A stretch of DNA of 44,291 nucleotides from Nitratireductor sp. GTDB taxonomy: Bacteria; Pseudomonadota; Alphaproteobacteria; Rhizobiales; Rhizobiaceae. Where the stretch lies: NCBI GenBank assembly GCA_020441665.1, contig JAGRLT010000012.1:1-44291 (forward strand), in the 5' to 3' direction. The position numbers were made by a program, and so were the translations under genes. Positions within the stretch are counted from its first letter, which is position 1. Every line of letters starts with the position of its first letter. Under the pieces are notes generated by a model. That model was not told the origin of the DNA and ran no database searches. It saw nothing but the letters and a program-made list of their open reading frames with translations. Below are positions 18,380-27,709 of the stretch, in pieces.

Positions 18380-18579
18380 TGGGGCTACCTACGGCGATGA
18401 ACGGTCCAAATGGCTGTATTCTGCCCACCCTGGCAATTCAACCATTGTGATTTCCCGATCGGTTGGTTAAAAAGAAGGCAAAACATAAAGCAGGTGAAAA
18501 AATAGGCAATGCAGGATCTCTACCGATCGGCTTTCAAGGCCCGCGGGGCGATCTTGCTCCTGCCATACGGAACTCGGCC
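18380..18579. promoter_or_regulatory. Divergent regulatory region between ispDF and dusB-ntrBC
   Basis: 200 bases between divergently oriented operons. They are AT-richer than the genes around 18460-18515. Two copies of the 8-bp palindrome CCGATCGG occur at 18455-18462 and 18523-18530, 68 bases apart. They may be operators, but an 8-base motif can recur by chance in GC-rich DNA. The true promoters cannot be fixed by eye. Confidence 0.35.
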
Positions 18580-19593
18580 ATGACCGTCAAATCGCTGTCC
18601 GTCGGCGGCGTCGCCTATCGCAACAATGTGCTTCTGGCGCCGATGTCGGGCGTCAGCGACGTACCGTTCCGCCGTGCTGCGTGGCGGGCGGGCGCCGGCA
18701 TGGTGATTTCGGAAATGGTCGCCAGCGAGGCGCTGGTCACCGGCCATGCCGAAATGCGGATGAAATCGGAAGCCGCCGGCCTGCCGGTGCATGTGGTGCA
18801 ACTGGCCGGCCGGGAGGCGCGCTGGATGGATCTGGCCGCCCGGATGGCCGAGGACCAGGGCGCCGACGTCATCGACATCAATATGGGCTGCCCGGCGCGC
18901 AAGGTGACCAACGGTCTGTCCGGCTCGGCGCTGATGCGCGATCTCGACCATGCGATGGAACTGGTGCGCGCGGTGATCGGCGCCGTCTCGGTTCCGGTGA
19001 CGCTCAAGATGCGGCTCGGCTGGGACGACGGGACCATCAATGCGCCGGAACTGGCGCGCCGAGCCGCCGATGCCGGCATTGCGCTCGTCACCGTCCATGG
19101 CCGCACGCGCTGCCAGTTCTACAAGGGCAGGGCGGATTGGGGCGCGGTTCGCGCCGTGCGCGAGGCGGTCAGCCTGCCGCTGATCGTCAATGGCGATATC
19201 GGCGATGCGGCATCGGCCCGCACCGCGATGGCGGCCTGTGGCGCCGATGGCGTGATGGTCGGCCGCGCGGCCTATGGCCAGCCGGACCTTGCTGGCCGGA
19301 TCGCCGCGGAACTGGCCGGCGAGGATGCGGCGCGTTCCGCCTATGACATGGCCGCGCATTATCGCGACATTATCGATTTCTACGGCGAGGGGCTAGGGCT
19401 GCGCTGCGCCCGCAAGCATCTTGGCTGGTGGCTCGACCGGCTGCCGGTGGCGCCTGCCGCATCCAGGCGGCTTGCGCTGATGACGTCGCGCGATGTTGAT
19501 TTCGTGCTTGCCGGGATCCGCGCGATCGACGCGGAAGCGCGCCAGAACGGCGCGGTATCCGGTGAAGAACGGGCCATCGGGAGGGCGGCATGA
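18580..19593 (+). CDS. dusB: tRNA-dihydrouridine synthase B
   Basis: A 337-residue FMN-dependent enzyme that reduces uridine to dihydrouridine in tRNA. The sequence shows the family start (NNVLLAPMSGVSDVPFRR), the catalytic cysteine C104 in NMGCPARKVT, and GDIGDAASA and GRAAYGQP in the C-terminal half of the TIM barrel. ATG 18580 is preferred over upstream frames, which encode a lysine-rich leader not seen in Dus proteins. The gene overlaps ntrB by four bases, the classic dusB-ntrB-ntrC order of alphaproteobacteria, so the dihydrouridine enzyme is probably made together with the nitrogen sensor. Confidence 0.94.
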   Translation: MTVKSLSVGGVAYRNNVLLAPMSGVSDVPFRRAAWRAGAGMVISEMVASEALVTGHAEMRMKSEAAGLPVHVVQLAGREARWMDLAARMAEDQGADVIDINMGCPARKVTNGLSGSALMRDLDHAMELVRAVIGAVSVPVTLKMRLGWDDGTINAPELARRAADAGIALVTVHGRTRCQFYKGRADWGAVRAVREAVSLPLIVNGDIGDAASARTAMAACGADGVMVGRAAYGQPDLAGRIAAELAGEDAARSAYDMAAHYRDIIDFYGEGLGLRCARKHLGWWLDRLPVAPAASRRLALMTSRDVDFVLAGIRAIDAEARQNGAVSGEERAIGRAA

Positions 19594-20750
19594 ACGAAAT
19601 GCCCCGGCCTGCGGCGGGCGATCCCGTTTCCGCTATCCTCGACTGCCTGCCGCATCCGGTGCTGCTGGTCGGCGGCGAGAACCGGGTGCTCTATGCCAAC
19701 CAGGCCTGCGAGGAATTTCTCAAATCCTCCGTCGCCTTCATCTGCCGCCAGAAGATCGGCTATTTCCTGCCCTTCGGCAGCCCCGTCCTGTCGCTGATCG
19801 AGCAGGTGCGCGAGGCGCGGTCCGGCGTCAGCGAATACCGCATCGACATCTCCTCGCCGCGCCTTGGCCGCGAGCAGATCGTCGACGTCTTCGCCACTCC
19901 CCATGGCGGCGCCGATGGCGCGCTTCCGGGTGCGGTCGTCCTGCAGTTTCACGCCAAGTCGGCGGCCGAAAAGCTCGACCGGCAACTGACCCACCGCAAT
20001 GCGGCGCGCTCGGTCACCGGCCTTGCCGCCATGCTGGCGCATGAGATCAAGAACCCGCTGTTCGGCATTCGCGGCGCCGCCCAGCTGCTCGAAATGGGCG
20101 GCAATGAGGAAGACCGCGCGCTGACGCAACTGATCAAGGACGAGACCGACCGCATCGTGCATCTGGTCGACCGCATGGAGGTCTTTTCCGACGAGCGGCC
20201 GCTCGAAAAGGATCCGGTCAACATCCATTCCGTGCTCGAACAGGTGCGTCGCTCGGCGCAATCGGGCTTCGGAGCGAAGGTCGATTTCCGCGAGCTCTAC
20301 GATCCTTCCCTGCCGCTGGTGAACGGCAATCGCGACCAGCTGGTGCAGGTGTTTCTCAACCTGGTGAAGAATGCCGTCGAGGCATGCGCGGAGGCGGATG
20401 AGCCGCGCGTCGTCCTGTCGACCGGCTACCGGCCCGGCGTGCATCTGTCCATCCCCGGCGCCGGCGAGCGGGTGGCGCTGCCGATCGAGATCTGCGTGCG
20501 CGACAACGGCGCCGGCATTCCCGACGATCTGCGCGGACTGATCTTCGATCCCTTCATCACCTCGAAGACCAACGGCACCGGGCTTGGCCTTGCGCTGGTC
20601 GCCAAGATCATCGGCGATCACGGCGGTGTGGCGGAGTGCCAATCCGACGGAGCGGAAACCTGCTTCCGCATCCTGCTGCCGGTGCATCGCGAGGACCATG
20701 AGCGTGCGCCGAAAGCAGGACAGGGCGGCCAAACCGGAGAAAGCGCATGA
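19590..20750 (+). CDS. ntrB: Nitrogen regulation sensor histidine kinase NtrB
   Basis: A 386-residue soluble kinase. A PAS-like domain fills about residues 15-120, the phosphorylated histidine is H151 in [10 protein letters not shown], and the ATP-binding domain shows N, G1 and G2 boxes ([25 protein letters not shown]). In relatives it phosphorylates or dephosphorylates NtrC in response to PII proteins, reporting nitrogen state. It has no transmembrane helix. Start and stop codons overlap those of dusB and ntrC (ATGA each), so three genes are tightly coupled. Confidence 0.95.
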   Translation: MNEMPRPAAGDPVSAILDCLPHPVLLVGGENRVLYANQACEEFLKSSVAFICRQKIGYFLPFGSPVLSLIEQVREARSGVSEYRIDISSPRLGREQIVDVFATPHGGADGALPGAVVLQFHAKSAAEKLDRQLTHRNAARSVTGLAAMLAHEIKNPLFGIRGAAQLLEMGGNEEDRALTQLIKDETDRIVHLVDRMEVFSDERPLEKDPVNIHSVLEQVRRSAQSGFGAKVDFRELYDPSLPLVNGNRDQLVQVFLNLVKNAVEACAEADEPRVVLSTGYRPGVHLSIPGAGERVALPIEICVRDNGAGIPDDLRGLIFDPFITSKTNGTGLGLALVAKIIGDHGGVAECQSDGAETCFRILLPVHREDHERAPKAGQGGQTGESA

Positions 20751-22183
20751 GCAAGGGGCTCGTCTTCATTGCCGACGACGACGCGGCGATCCGCACCGTG
20801 GTGAGCCAGGCGCTGAGCCGTTCGGGCTTCGAGGTGAGGGTAACCTCGAACCTCGCCACCCTGTGGCGCTGGGTTTCGGCCGGCGAGGGCGATCTTGTCG
20901 TCACCGACGTGATGATGCCCGATGGCGATGCGTTCGAATACCTGCCGAAGTTTCGCCGCAGCCGGCCGGAACTGCCGGTGATCGTGATGAGTGCCCAGAA
21001 CACCTTCATGACGGCGATCCGCGCGTCCGAACATGGCGCGTATGAATACCTGCCCAAACCCTTCGACCTGCAGCAACTGATCGCGATCGCCGAGCGCGCG
21101 GTGAGCGAGCCCAGACAGGGCCGGGAACAGGTCGAGACCAGCCAGCGGCCGCAGGAAATGCCGCTGGTCGGCCGATCGGCGGCGATGCAGGACGTCTATC
21201 GCGTGCTTGCCCGGCTGATGCAGACCGACCTGACGCTGCTGATCAGCGGCGAATCGGGCACCGGCAAGGAACTCGTCGCCCGCGCACTGCACGAATACGG
21301 CAAGCGCAAGAACGGGCCGTTCGTCGCCATCAACATGGCGGCGATCCCGCGCGATCTGATCGAGAGCGAATTGTTCGGCCACGAGAAGGGCGCCTTTACC
21401 GGCGCGCTGACGCGCTCCAGCGGCCGCTTCGAACAGGCCGAGGGTGGCACGCTGTTTCTCGACGAGATCGGCGACATGCCGATGGAGGCGCAGACGCGGC
21501 TGCTGCGCGTGTTGCAGCAGGGCGAATATACCACCGTCGGCGGGCGCACGCCGATCCGCACCGATGTGCGCATCGTTGCCGCCACCAACAAGGACCTGCG
21601 CACCGCCATCCAGCAGGGCCAGTTTCGCGAGGACCTCTTCTTCCGCCTCAATGTGGTGCCGCTGCGCCTGCCGGGCCTGCGCGAGCGGCGCGAGGACATT
21701 GCCGATCTCGTCGAACATTTCCTCAATCTCAACGAGAAGAACGGGCTCGGCCGCAAGGTGATCGACGCGAGCGGCATCGAGGCGATGCGCCGCTATGATT
21801 GGCCGGGCAATGTGCGCGAACTGGAAAACCTCATCCTGCGCCTCTCCGCGCTCTATTCACAGGACACGATTTCCGGCGAAACCATCCGCCAGGAACTGTC
21901 GACCGGCGAAAGCGCGCCGGCGCCCGCCATGGGCGGCGAGAGCTTTGCCGACATATCGCTTGCCACCGAAAACTGGCTGACACGGCATTTCAGCCATCAC
22001 GCCGGCGGCGATGCGCCGACGGGGCTTTATCGCGATGTGCTGAGGAAGCTGGAAAAGCCGCTGATCGCGGCGACGCTCGCCTATACGCGCGGCAACCAGA
22101 TCAGGGCGGCGGACGTGCTCGGCATCAACCGCAACACGCTGCGCAAGAAGATTCGCGAACTCGATCTCGACCCCCATCGCTGA
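20747..22183 (+). CDS. ntrC: Nitrogen regulation response regulator NtrC
   Basis: A 478-residue sigma-54 activator. The receiver domain has the acceptor D54 in VTDVMMPDG. The AAA+ domain has Walker A GESGTGKE at 168-175, the sigma-54 contact loop GAFTGA at 215-220, and DEIGDMP as Walker B. The C-terminal Fis-type helix-turn-helix ([20 protein letters not shown]) binds DNA. When phosphorylated by NtrB it activates nitrogen-assimilation genes with RpoN, which is also encoded in this window at 38880. All key motifs are intact, in contrast to NtrX. Confidence 0.96.
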   Translation: MSKGLVFIADDDAAIRTVVSQALSRSGFEVRVTSNLATLWRWVSAGEGDLVVTDVMMPDGDAFEYLPKFRRSRPELPVIVMSAQNTFMTAIRASEHGAYEYLPKPFDLQQLIAIAERAVSEPRQGREQVETSQRPQEMPLVGRSAAMQDVYRVLARLMQTDLTLLISGESGTGKELVARALHEYGKRKNGPFVAINMAAIPRDLIESELFGHEKGAFTGALTRSSGRFEQAEGGTLFLDEIGDMPMEAQTRLLRVLQQGEYTTVGGRTPIRTDVRIVAATNKDLRTAIQQGQFREDLFFRLNVVPLRLPGLRERREDIADLVEHFLNLNEKNGLGRKVIDASGIEAMRRYDWPGNVRELENLILRLSALYSQDTISGETIRQELSTGESAPAPAMGGESFADISLATENWLTRHFSHHAGGDAPTGLYRDVLRKLEKPLIAATLAYTRGNQIRAADVLGINRNTLRKKIRELDLDPHR

Positions 22184-22237
22184 GCGAAGCCCGGTCGGCG
22201 CGGCGGCAAAAAACCGGACGCAGCGGCGCGGTTCCGA

Positions 22238-22285
22238 TTGACGCGCTGTTTCCATTTTGCCACATTTGCGTTGCATCTGTGCAAC
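22238..22285 (+). promoter_or_regulatory. Possible ntrYX promoter and inverted repeat
   Basis: TTGACG at 22238-22243 and CACATT at 22261-22266 are spaced by 17 bases and could be a weak sigma-70 promoter. A perfect inverted repeat GTTGCA-TCTG-TGCAAC at 22270-22285 follows directly and could be an operator. The assigned ntrY start is about 100 bases further on. This separates ntrYX from ntrBC transcription, at least in part. Confidence 0.35.
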
Positions 22286-22385
22286 AAGCATCCGCCGGCA
22301 TGGCTGCGGGCGCGCCATGGGCGGGCGCGTTCCGCGATGGCGCCGCGCAGATCGCGTCAGGCAATTACAACACGGTCAGGACGGC

Positions 22386-24803
22386 GTGAGCGACAGCCCG
22401 GCAGCCCAGGAAGTGGATGGAGACGTGGCCGCCGCGACCGGCGCAGGGACGGCGCAGGCCGGCTCGGCCTCCTCTCCCGACCGAACACCCCGCCAGATAC
22501 CGGCGATCGAGGAAGCGGCCGAATACCGGTCGATCACCCGCAAGCTCGGCTTCGTGACCGTCGTTTCGCTGCTGGTGACCGGCGTGATCACCTTCATGAT
22601 CCTGTTCGGGCTGACGCCGCTCGAACCCAATCGCACCGTGGTCACCATAGCGCTCGCCGCCAACACGCTGCTGGCGCTGGTGGTGGTGGCCCTGATCTGC
22701 ATGGAGGTGGCGCGGCTGCTGCGTTCGCGCAGGAAGGGCAGGGCGGCGGCAAGGCTTCACATCCGCATCGTCGGCCTGTTCGCGCTGGTCGCGGCCGTTC
22801 CCGCCATCATGGTGGCGATCGTCGCCAGCGTGACGCTCGATCTCGGCCTCGACCGCTGGTTCGAGGAGCGCACCAAGGCGATTGTCGGCGGTTCGCTGTC
22901 GGTCGCCGAAGCCTATCTCGATGAAAGCACCCGCGTGCACATCAACGCCACCGTCTCGATGGCGGCGGAGCTCGATCGCGCGCGGCGGCTCTACAGCCTC
23001 GACCGGACCGGTTTCGGCGAACTGATGGATCTGCAGACCCGCGGCCGGGGCATGATCTTCGCCCAGCTGCTGCAACCCGACGGCACGCCGCTCGTCACCT
23101 CCAAGTTGCAGGAAGATGTCGAGGTGCCGCCGGTGCCGAAGGATTCGCTCGAAGCGGCCAATAGTGGCGATGTGATCTTCATTCCGCGCGGCAATACCAA
23201 TCTGGTCGGCAGCGTGCTCAAGATGCGGGTCATTCCCGATGCGTTTCTCTATACCGTGCGGCCGTTGCGCGAGGACGTGATCGCCACCCTGCGGCTGATG
23301 GAAAGCAATACCCAGGAATACAACGATCTCGAACTGAGCCGGCTGCCGGTGCAGCTGACCTTCGCCGTGCTCTATTTCGCCATGGCGCTGACCATTCTGC
23401 TCGCCGCGATCTGGATGGGGATCAGCGTCGCCGAGCGCTTCGTGCGGCCGATCCGACGGCTGATCACGGCGGCCGACGAGGTGTCGCACGGCAATCTCGA
23501 TGTCCGGGTCGACACCAAGCACACCGAGGGCGACTTCAAGAATCTCGGCGACACGTTCAACACCATGACGACGCAGTTGAAGCAGCAGCGCGGGCAATTG
23601 TTGCAGGCAAACCAGGATATCGACCGGCGGGCGCGATTCACCGAGGCCGTGCTGTCGGGGGTCACGGCCTCGGTCATCGGCGCCGGCCAGGACGGCACGG
23701 TGCGCATCGCCAATTCCGCCACGGCTTCGATCCTCGGCCGGCCGGTGGCACCAGGCACGAAGCTCGGCGATGCCTTTCCCGAGCTTGGCGAGGTCATCGC
23801 CAGGGCGCGCCAGTCCGGCAAGGCCGACTATCCCGAGCAACTGACCATGACGGTCGAGGGCCAGACCCGGACGCTCAACGTGCAGGTGACCCAGGAGCGC
23901 GAGGAAACCGCCGAACACTCCATCGTCATCACCATCGACGACATCACCGAACTGGTCGCCGCCCAGCGCAGCACCGCCTGGTCCGACGTGGCGCGGCGCA
24001 TCGCGCACGAGATCAAGAACCCGCTGACGCCGATCCAGCTTTCCGCCGAGCGGATCAAGAAGCGCTATTCGAAATACATCGAGACCGACCGCGAGGTGTT
24101 CGACCAGTGCACGGATACGATCATCCGCCATGTCGGCGACATCGGCCGCATGGTGGACGAGTTCTCCTCCTTCGCCCGCATGCCGAAGCCGGAAATGCGC
24201 GAGGCCAACCTGTCGCGCACGATCCAGGAATCGCTGTTCACCCAGAAGGTCGCCAATCCGTCGATCAAGTTCGATCTCGATCTGGGCGGCGAAAAGAACA
24301 GGGCGCTGTTCGACGAGCGGCTGATTTCGCAGGCGCTGATCAACATCATCAAGAACGCGGTGGAAGGCATTGAGGGCAGCGAGCCGCCGCATACGGAAGA
24401 GGATCCCGCCTGGATTTCGGTCCGTGCCTGGCACGATCACGACATGGTTGTGATCGATGTCACTGACAACGGCAAAGGCCTGCCCAAGGAAAACAGGGAG
24501 AAACTGCTCGAACCCTACATGACTACGCGTCAGAAGGGGACCGGGCTTGGTCTGGCGATCGTTCGCAAGATCATGGAGGACCATGGGGGAAGCATCGAAT
24601 TGATGGATGCGCCTCAGGTGCAGACCGGCGGCCGCGGCGCGCGGACCCGTTTGCGATTGCCCTTGCTGGCCGCCGAGACGGCGGACGGGGCGACGGGCGG
24701 GCAGGGCGCGGCGGCTGCGAATATCGATCATGGCGAACCGGCCTCTGGGCGTAAGGCCGGTCCGTCTTCCACGGGAGAGAGAGTGAAGGAAGAAGCGTCC
24801 TGA
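22386..24803 (+). CDS. ntrY: Membrane sensor histidine kinase NtrY
   Basis: An 805-residue kinase from GTG 22386. Transmembrane helices lie at about 54-75, 86-107, 127-149 and 326-347, with a periplasmic region of about 170 residues between the third and fourth. A HAMP domain (RFVRPIRRLITAADEV) comes next, then a PAS domain, then the phosphoacceptor H541 in [19 protein letters not shown], and a kinase domain with DNGKGLP and GTGLGLAIV. In relatives NtrYX responds to redox and respiratory or nitrogen signals. I chose the GTG because the next codons (SDSPAAQEV) fit a soluble N-terminus; ATG codons upstream encode an arginine-rich stretch. Its stop overlaps the ntrX start in TGATG. Confidence 0.94.
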   Translation: MSDSPAAQEVDGDVAAATGAGTAQAGSASSPDRTPRQIPAIEEAAEYRSITRKLGFVTVVSLLVTGVITFMILFGLTPLEPNRTVVTIALAANTLLALVVVALICMEVARLLRSRRKGRAAARLHIRIVGLFALVAAVPAIMVAIVASVTLDLGLDRWFEERTKAIVGGSLSVAEAYLDESTRVHINATVSMAAELDRARRLYSLDRTGFGELMDLQTRGRGMIFAQLLQPDGTPLVTSKLQEDVEVPPVPKDSLEAANSGDVIFIPRGNTNLVGSVLKMRVIPDAFLYTVRPLREDVIATLRLMESNTQEYNDLELSRLPVQLTFAVLYFAMALTILLAAIWMGISVAERFVRPIRRLITAADEVSHGNLDVRVDTKHTEGDFKNLGDTFNTMTTQLKQQRGQLLQANQDIDRRARFTEAVLSGVTASVIGAGQDGTVRIANSATASILGRPVAPGTKLGDAFPELGEVIARARQSGKADYPEQLTMTVEGQTRTLNVQVTQEREETAEHSIVITIDDITELVAAQRSTAWSDVARRIAHEIKNPLTPIQLSAERIKKRYSKYIETDREVFDQCTDTIIRHVGDIGRMVDEFSSFARMPKPEMREANLSRTIQESLFTQKVANPSIKFDLDLGGEKNRALFDERLISQALINIIKNAVEGIEGSEPPHTEEDPAWISVRAWHDHDMVVIDVTDNGKGLPKENREKLLEPYMTTRQKGTGLGLAIVRKIMEDHGGSIELMDAPQVQTGGRGARTRLRLPLLAAETADGATGGQGAAAANIDHGEPASGRKAGPSSTGERVKEEAS

Positions 24804-26248
24804 TGGCTACAGACATTCTGGTAATCGACGACGAACAGGACATTCGCGAACTGGTCGCCGGCATCCTCGAGGATGAGGGGCACGGCACGCGGATGGCCGG
24901 CGACAGCGATTCGGCGATCGCGGCCGTCAATGCGCGCCGCCCGAGCATGGTGTTTCTCGATATCTGGCTGCAGGGCTCCAGGCTCGACGGGCTGGAACTG
25001 CTCGAGGTCATCAAGAAATCCCATCCCGACCTGCCGGTGGTGATGATTTCGGGCCATGGCAATATCGAGACGGCGGTCTCGGCGATCAAGAACGGTGCCT
25101 ATGACTTCATCGAGAAGCCGTTCAAGGTGGAGCGGCTGTTGCAGGTTGCCGACCGGGCGCTGGAGAATTCGAGCCTGAAGAAGCAGTTGCGCGAATTGCA
25201 GCAGAAAAGCGCCGACATGCCTGAACTGATCGGAACGTCGTCCGCCATGTCGGCGCTGCGCAACACGATCGACAAGGTGGCCCCGGCCAACAGCCGGATC
25301 ATGATCATCGGCGGCTCGGGCGTCGGCAAGGAACTGGTGGCGCGCACGATCCACCGCCTGTCGCATCGCGCCAAGGGTCCCTTCGTCGTGGTCAATGCGG
25401 CGCAGATCACGCCCGAGCGCATGGAGTACGAACTGTTTGGCAGCGAGGGCAGGGACGGGCAGCCGGCCAAGGTCGGCGCGCTCGAGGAAGCCCATGGCGG
25501 CACGCTCTATATCGACGAGGTCGCCGACATGCCGCGCGACACCCAGAACAAGATCCTGCGCGTTCTGGTCGAGCAGCAGTTCGAGCGGGTCGGCGGCTCG
25601 ACCCGGGTCAAGGTCGATGTGCGCGTGCTGTCGTCGACGGCGCGCGACCTCGAAAGGCTGATGAAGGAGGGCGCCTTCCGCGAGGACCTGTTCCACCGCC
25701 TCGCCGTGGTGCCGCTCGCCGTGCCGCCGCTGAGCGAGCGGCGAGAGGATGTGCCGGCGCTCATCGAAGCGTTCATGGAGCAGATTTCACGCCAGTCGGG
25801 CATTCCCAAATGCACCATGGGGCAGGACGCGCTGGCCGTGTTGCAGGCGCATAACTGGCCCGGCAATGTGCGCCAGCTGCGCAACAATGTGGAACGGCTG
25901 ATGATCCTGTCGCGGGTCGAGGAGGGTGACGTGATCACCGCCGACATGCTGCCGGCGGAAATCGGCGAAATGCTGCCGTCGATCGGCGGCGACGACAGCG
26001 AGCATCTGCTGTCGCTGCCGCTCAAGGAGGCGCGCGAGCGTTTCGAGCGGGATTATCTCGCCGCCCAGGTCGGGCGTTTCGGCGGAAATATCTCGCGCAC
26101 GGCGACGTTCGTTGGTATGGAACGCTCCGCGCTGCACCGCAAGCTGAAGATGCTGGGGCTCTTCGACCGCAAGAAAGACGATGAGGGCGGGGCGGCCGAC
26201 GCGCCGCACAGCGATGCGGATGGCGGCAGCTCGGCCGCTGCCGAATAA
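24803..26248 (+). CDS. ntrX: Response regulator NtrX, sigma-54 activator-like without GAFTGA
   Basis: A 481-residue regulator. The receiver has D53 in FLDIWLQGS. The AAA+ domain keeps a Walker A (GGSGVGKE at 170-177) and Walker B (IDEVADMP), and a Fis-type DNA-binding helix is near the end (ISRTATFVGMERSALHRKLK). The segment after ELFG (210-213) reads SEGRDGQPAKVGALEEA, so the GAFTGA loop that contacts sigma-54 is absent. This is known for NtrX in several alphaproteobacteria, where the protein works with sigma-70 promoters or as a repressor. The tail after residue 455 is acidic and low-complexity. Confidence 0.95.
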   Translation: MATDILVIDDEQDIRELVAGILEDEGHGTRMAGDSDSAIAAVNARRPSMVFLDIWLQGSRLDGLELLEVIKKSHPDLPVVMISGHGNIETAVSAIKNGAYDFIEKPFKVERLLQVADRALENSSLKKQLRELQQKSADMPELIGTSSAMSALRNTIDKVAPANSRIMIIGGSGVGKELVARTIHRLSHRAKGPFVVVNAAQITPERMEYELFGSEGRDGQPAKVGALEEAHGGTLYIDEVADMPRDTQNKILRVLVEQQFERVGGSTRVKVDVRVLSSTARDLERLMKEGAFREDLFHRLAVVPLAVPPLSERREDVPALIEAFMEQISRQSGIPKCTMGQDALAVLQAHNWPGNVRQLRNNVERLMILSRVEEGDVITADMLPAEIGEMLPSIGGDDSEHLLSLPLKEARERFERDYLAAQVGRFGGNISRTATFVGMERSALHRKLKMLGLFDRKKDDEGGAADAPHSDADGGSSAAAE

Positions 26249-26317
26249 CCGGCGAAGCGAAAACGCGTTCACGCCGGCGGGAGCAGGCGGCGGGCGCAAA
26301 CTGAGAACCGGGGCAAT

Positions 26318-27694
26318 ATGAAGATCATCATTTGCGGTGCTGGCCAGGTTGGCTACGGAATCGCGGAGCGGCTTGCCAAGGAAGGCAATGACGTCTCCGT
26401 CATCGATAATTCGGCCGAACTCGTCCAGAACATCCAGGACAAGCTCGATGTGCGCGGCTATCACGGCCATGGCTCGCATCCCGACGTGCTGGCAAGGGCC
26501 GGTGCCGAGCAGGCGGACATGATCATCGCCGTCACCCTGCACGACGAGGTCAACATGGTCGCCTGCCAGGTCGCCCATTCGCTGTTCAACGTGCCGACCA
26601 AGCTTGCCCGTATCCGCGCCCAGAGCTATCGCCAGCCCCACTGGCAGAACCTGTTCGCCCGCCAGCACATGCCGATCGACGTGATCATCTCGCCGGAGAT
26701 CGAGGTCGGCGACGTCGTTCTGCGCCGCATCGCGCTGCCCGGCGCGCGCGATATCGTGCCGTTTGCCGATGCACAGGTGACCATGCTGGCGATCGATTGC
26801 GACGAGGAATGCCCGGTCATCGATACGCCGCTGTCGCAATTGAGCGAACTGTTTCCCGATCTCAATGCCGTGGTGGTCGGGATTTCGCGCGGCGGGCAGA
26901 TGATCGCGCCGCGTTCCTCCGACCAGATCCTGCTCGGCGACCACGCCTATGTGACCTGCGAGCAGAGCCAGGCGCGGCGCACCCTTGCGATTTTCGGCAA
27001 GGAGCGGCCGGAAGCCGGCCGCATCGTCATCGCCGGCGGCGGCAATATCGGGCTGTATCTGTGCCGCCGCATCGAGGAGATGATGCCGACGGCGCGTGTG
27101 CGCGTCATCGAACGGTCGCGCGAGACAGCCATGCGCATGGCCCAGGGGCTCGACCGCACGGTCATTCTGCACGGCAGCGCGCTGGACGAGGCGCTGCTCA
27201 ACGAGGCAGGCATCCGCAATGCCGATCTGATGGTGTCGATCACCAATGACGACCAGGTCAACATTCTGGCGAGCGTGCTTGCCAAGAAGCTCGGCTGCGG
27301 CGCCAACCTGGCTCTGCTCAACAATGCCGGCTATCACGGCTTTACCAAGTCGCTCGGCATCGACGACTACATCAATCCGCGCTCGGTGACGATCTCCCGC
27401 GTGCTGCAGCATGTGCGCCGCGGCCGGATCAAGGGGGTCTACTCGATCCAGAACGGTGCCGCCGAGATCGTCGAGGCACAGGCGCTCGACACATCGCCGC
27501 TGGTCGGAAAGCCGCTCAAGGAACTGGAACTGCCGGACGGCATGCGCATCGGCGCGATCATTCATGAGGGGGTGGTGTCCCGCCCCGCCGGCGACAGCAT
27601 CATCCGTCCGCGCGATTCGATCATCATCCTTGCTCTCGCCGAACGGGTCCGGCTGGTCGAGCAAATGTTCCGGGTGAGCTTCGAATTTTTCTAG
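26318..27694 (+). CDS. trkA: Trk potassium transporter regulatory subunit TrkA
   Basis: A 458-residue cytoplasmic protein built of two RCK repeats. Each begins with a Rossmann NAD-binding motif: GAGQVG near residue 7 and GGGNIG near residue 240, each followed by a TrkA_C domain. It gates the TrkH channel subunit encoded 15 bases downstream. In many rhizobia trkA follows ntrX directly, and this spacing (about 70 bases after ntrX) agrees. A purine-rich GAGAACCGGGG stands before the ATG. Confidence 0.94.
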   Translation: MKIIICGAGQVGYGIAERLAKEGNDVSVIDNSAELVQNIQDKLDVRGYHGHGSHPDVLARAGAEQADMIIAVTLHDEVNMVACQVAHSLFNVPTKLARIRAQSYRQPHWQNLFARQHMPIDVIISPEIEVGDVVLRRIALPGARDIVPFADAQVTMLAIDCDEECPVIDTPLSQLSELFPDLNAVVVGISRGGQMIAPRSSDQILLGDHAYVTCEQSQARRTLAIFGKERPEAGRIVIAGGGNIGLYLCRRIEEMMPTARVRVIERSRETAMRMAQGLDRTVILHGSALDEALLNEAGIRNADLMVSITNDDQVNILASVLAKKLGCGANLALLNNAGYHGFTKSLGIDDYINPRSVTISRVLQHVRRGRIKGVYSIQNGAAEIVEAQALDTSPLVGKPLKELELPDGMRIGAIIHEGVVSRPAGDSIIRPRDSIIILALAERVRLVEQMFRVSFEFF

Positions 27695-27709
27695 ACGCGG
27701 GAAGGTGCC

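Noticed and set aside
22257-22385. ATG-initiated N-terminal extension of ntrY
   Set aside because: It encodes an arginine-rich stretch unlike NtrY. A GTG at 22386 with a purine-rich site gives a normal N-terminus.
22365-24731. Very long reading frame (788 codons) on the minus strand opposite ntrY
   Set aside because: Antisense shadow of a GC-rich gene. The product is rich in R, H, D and Q with no domain, while the plus strand gives a complete kinase.
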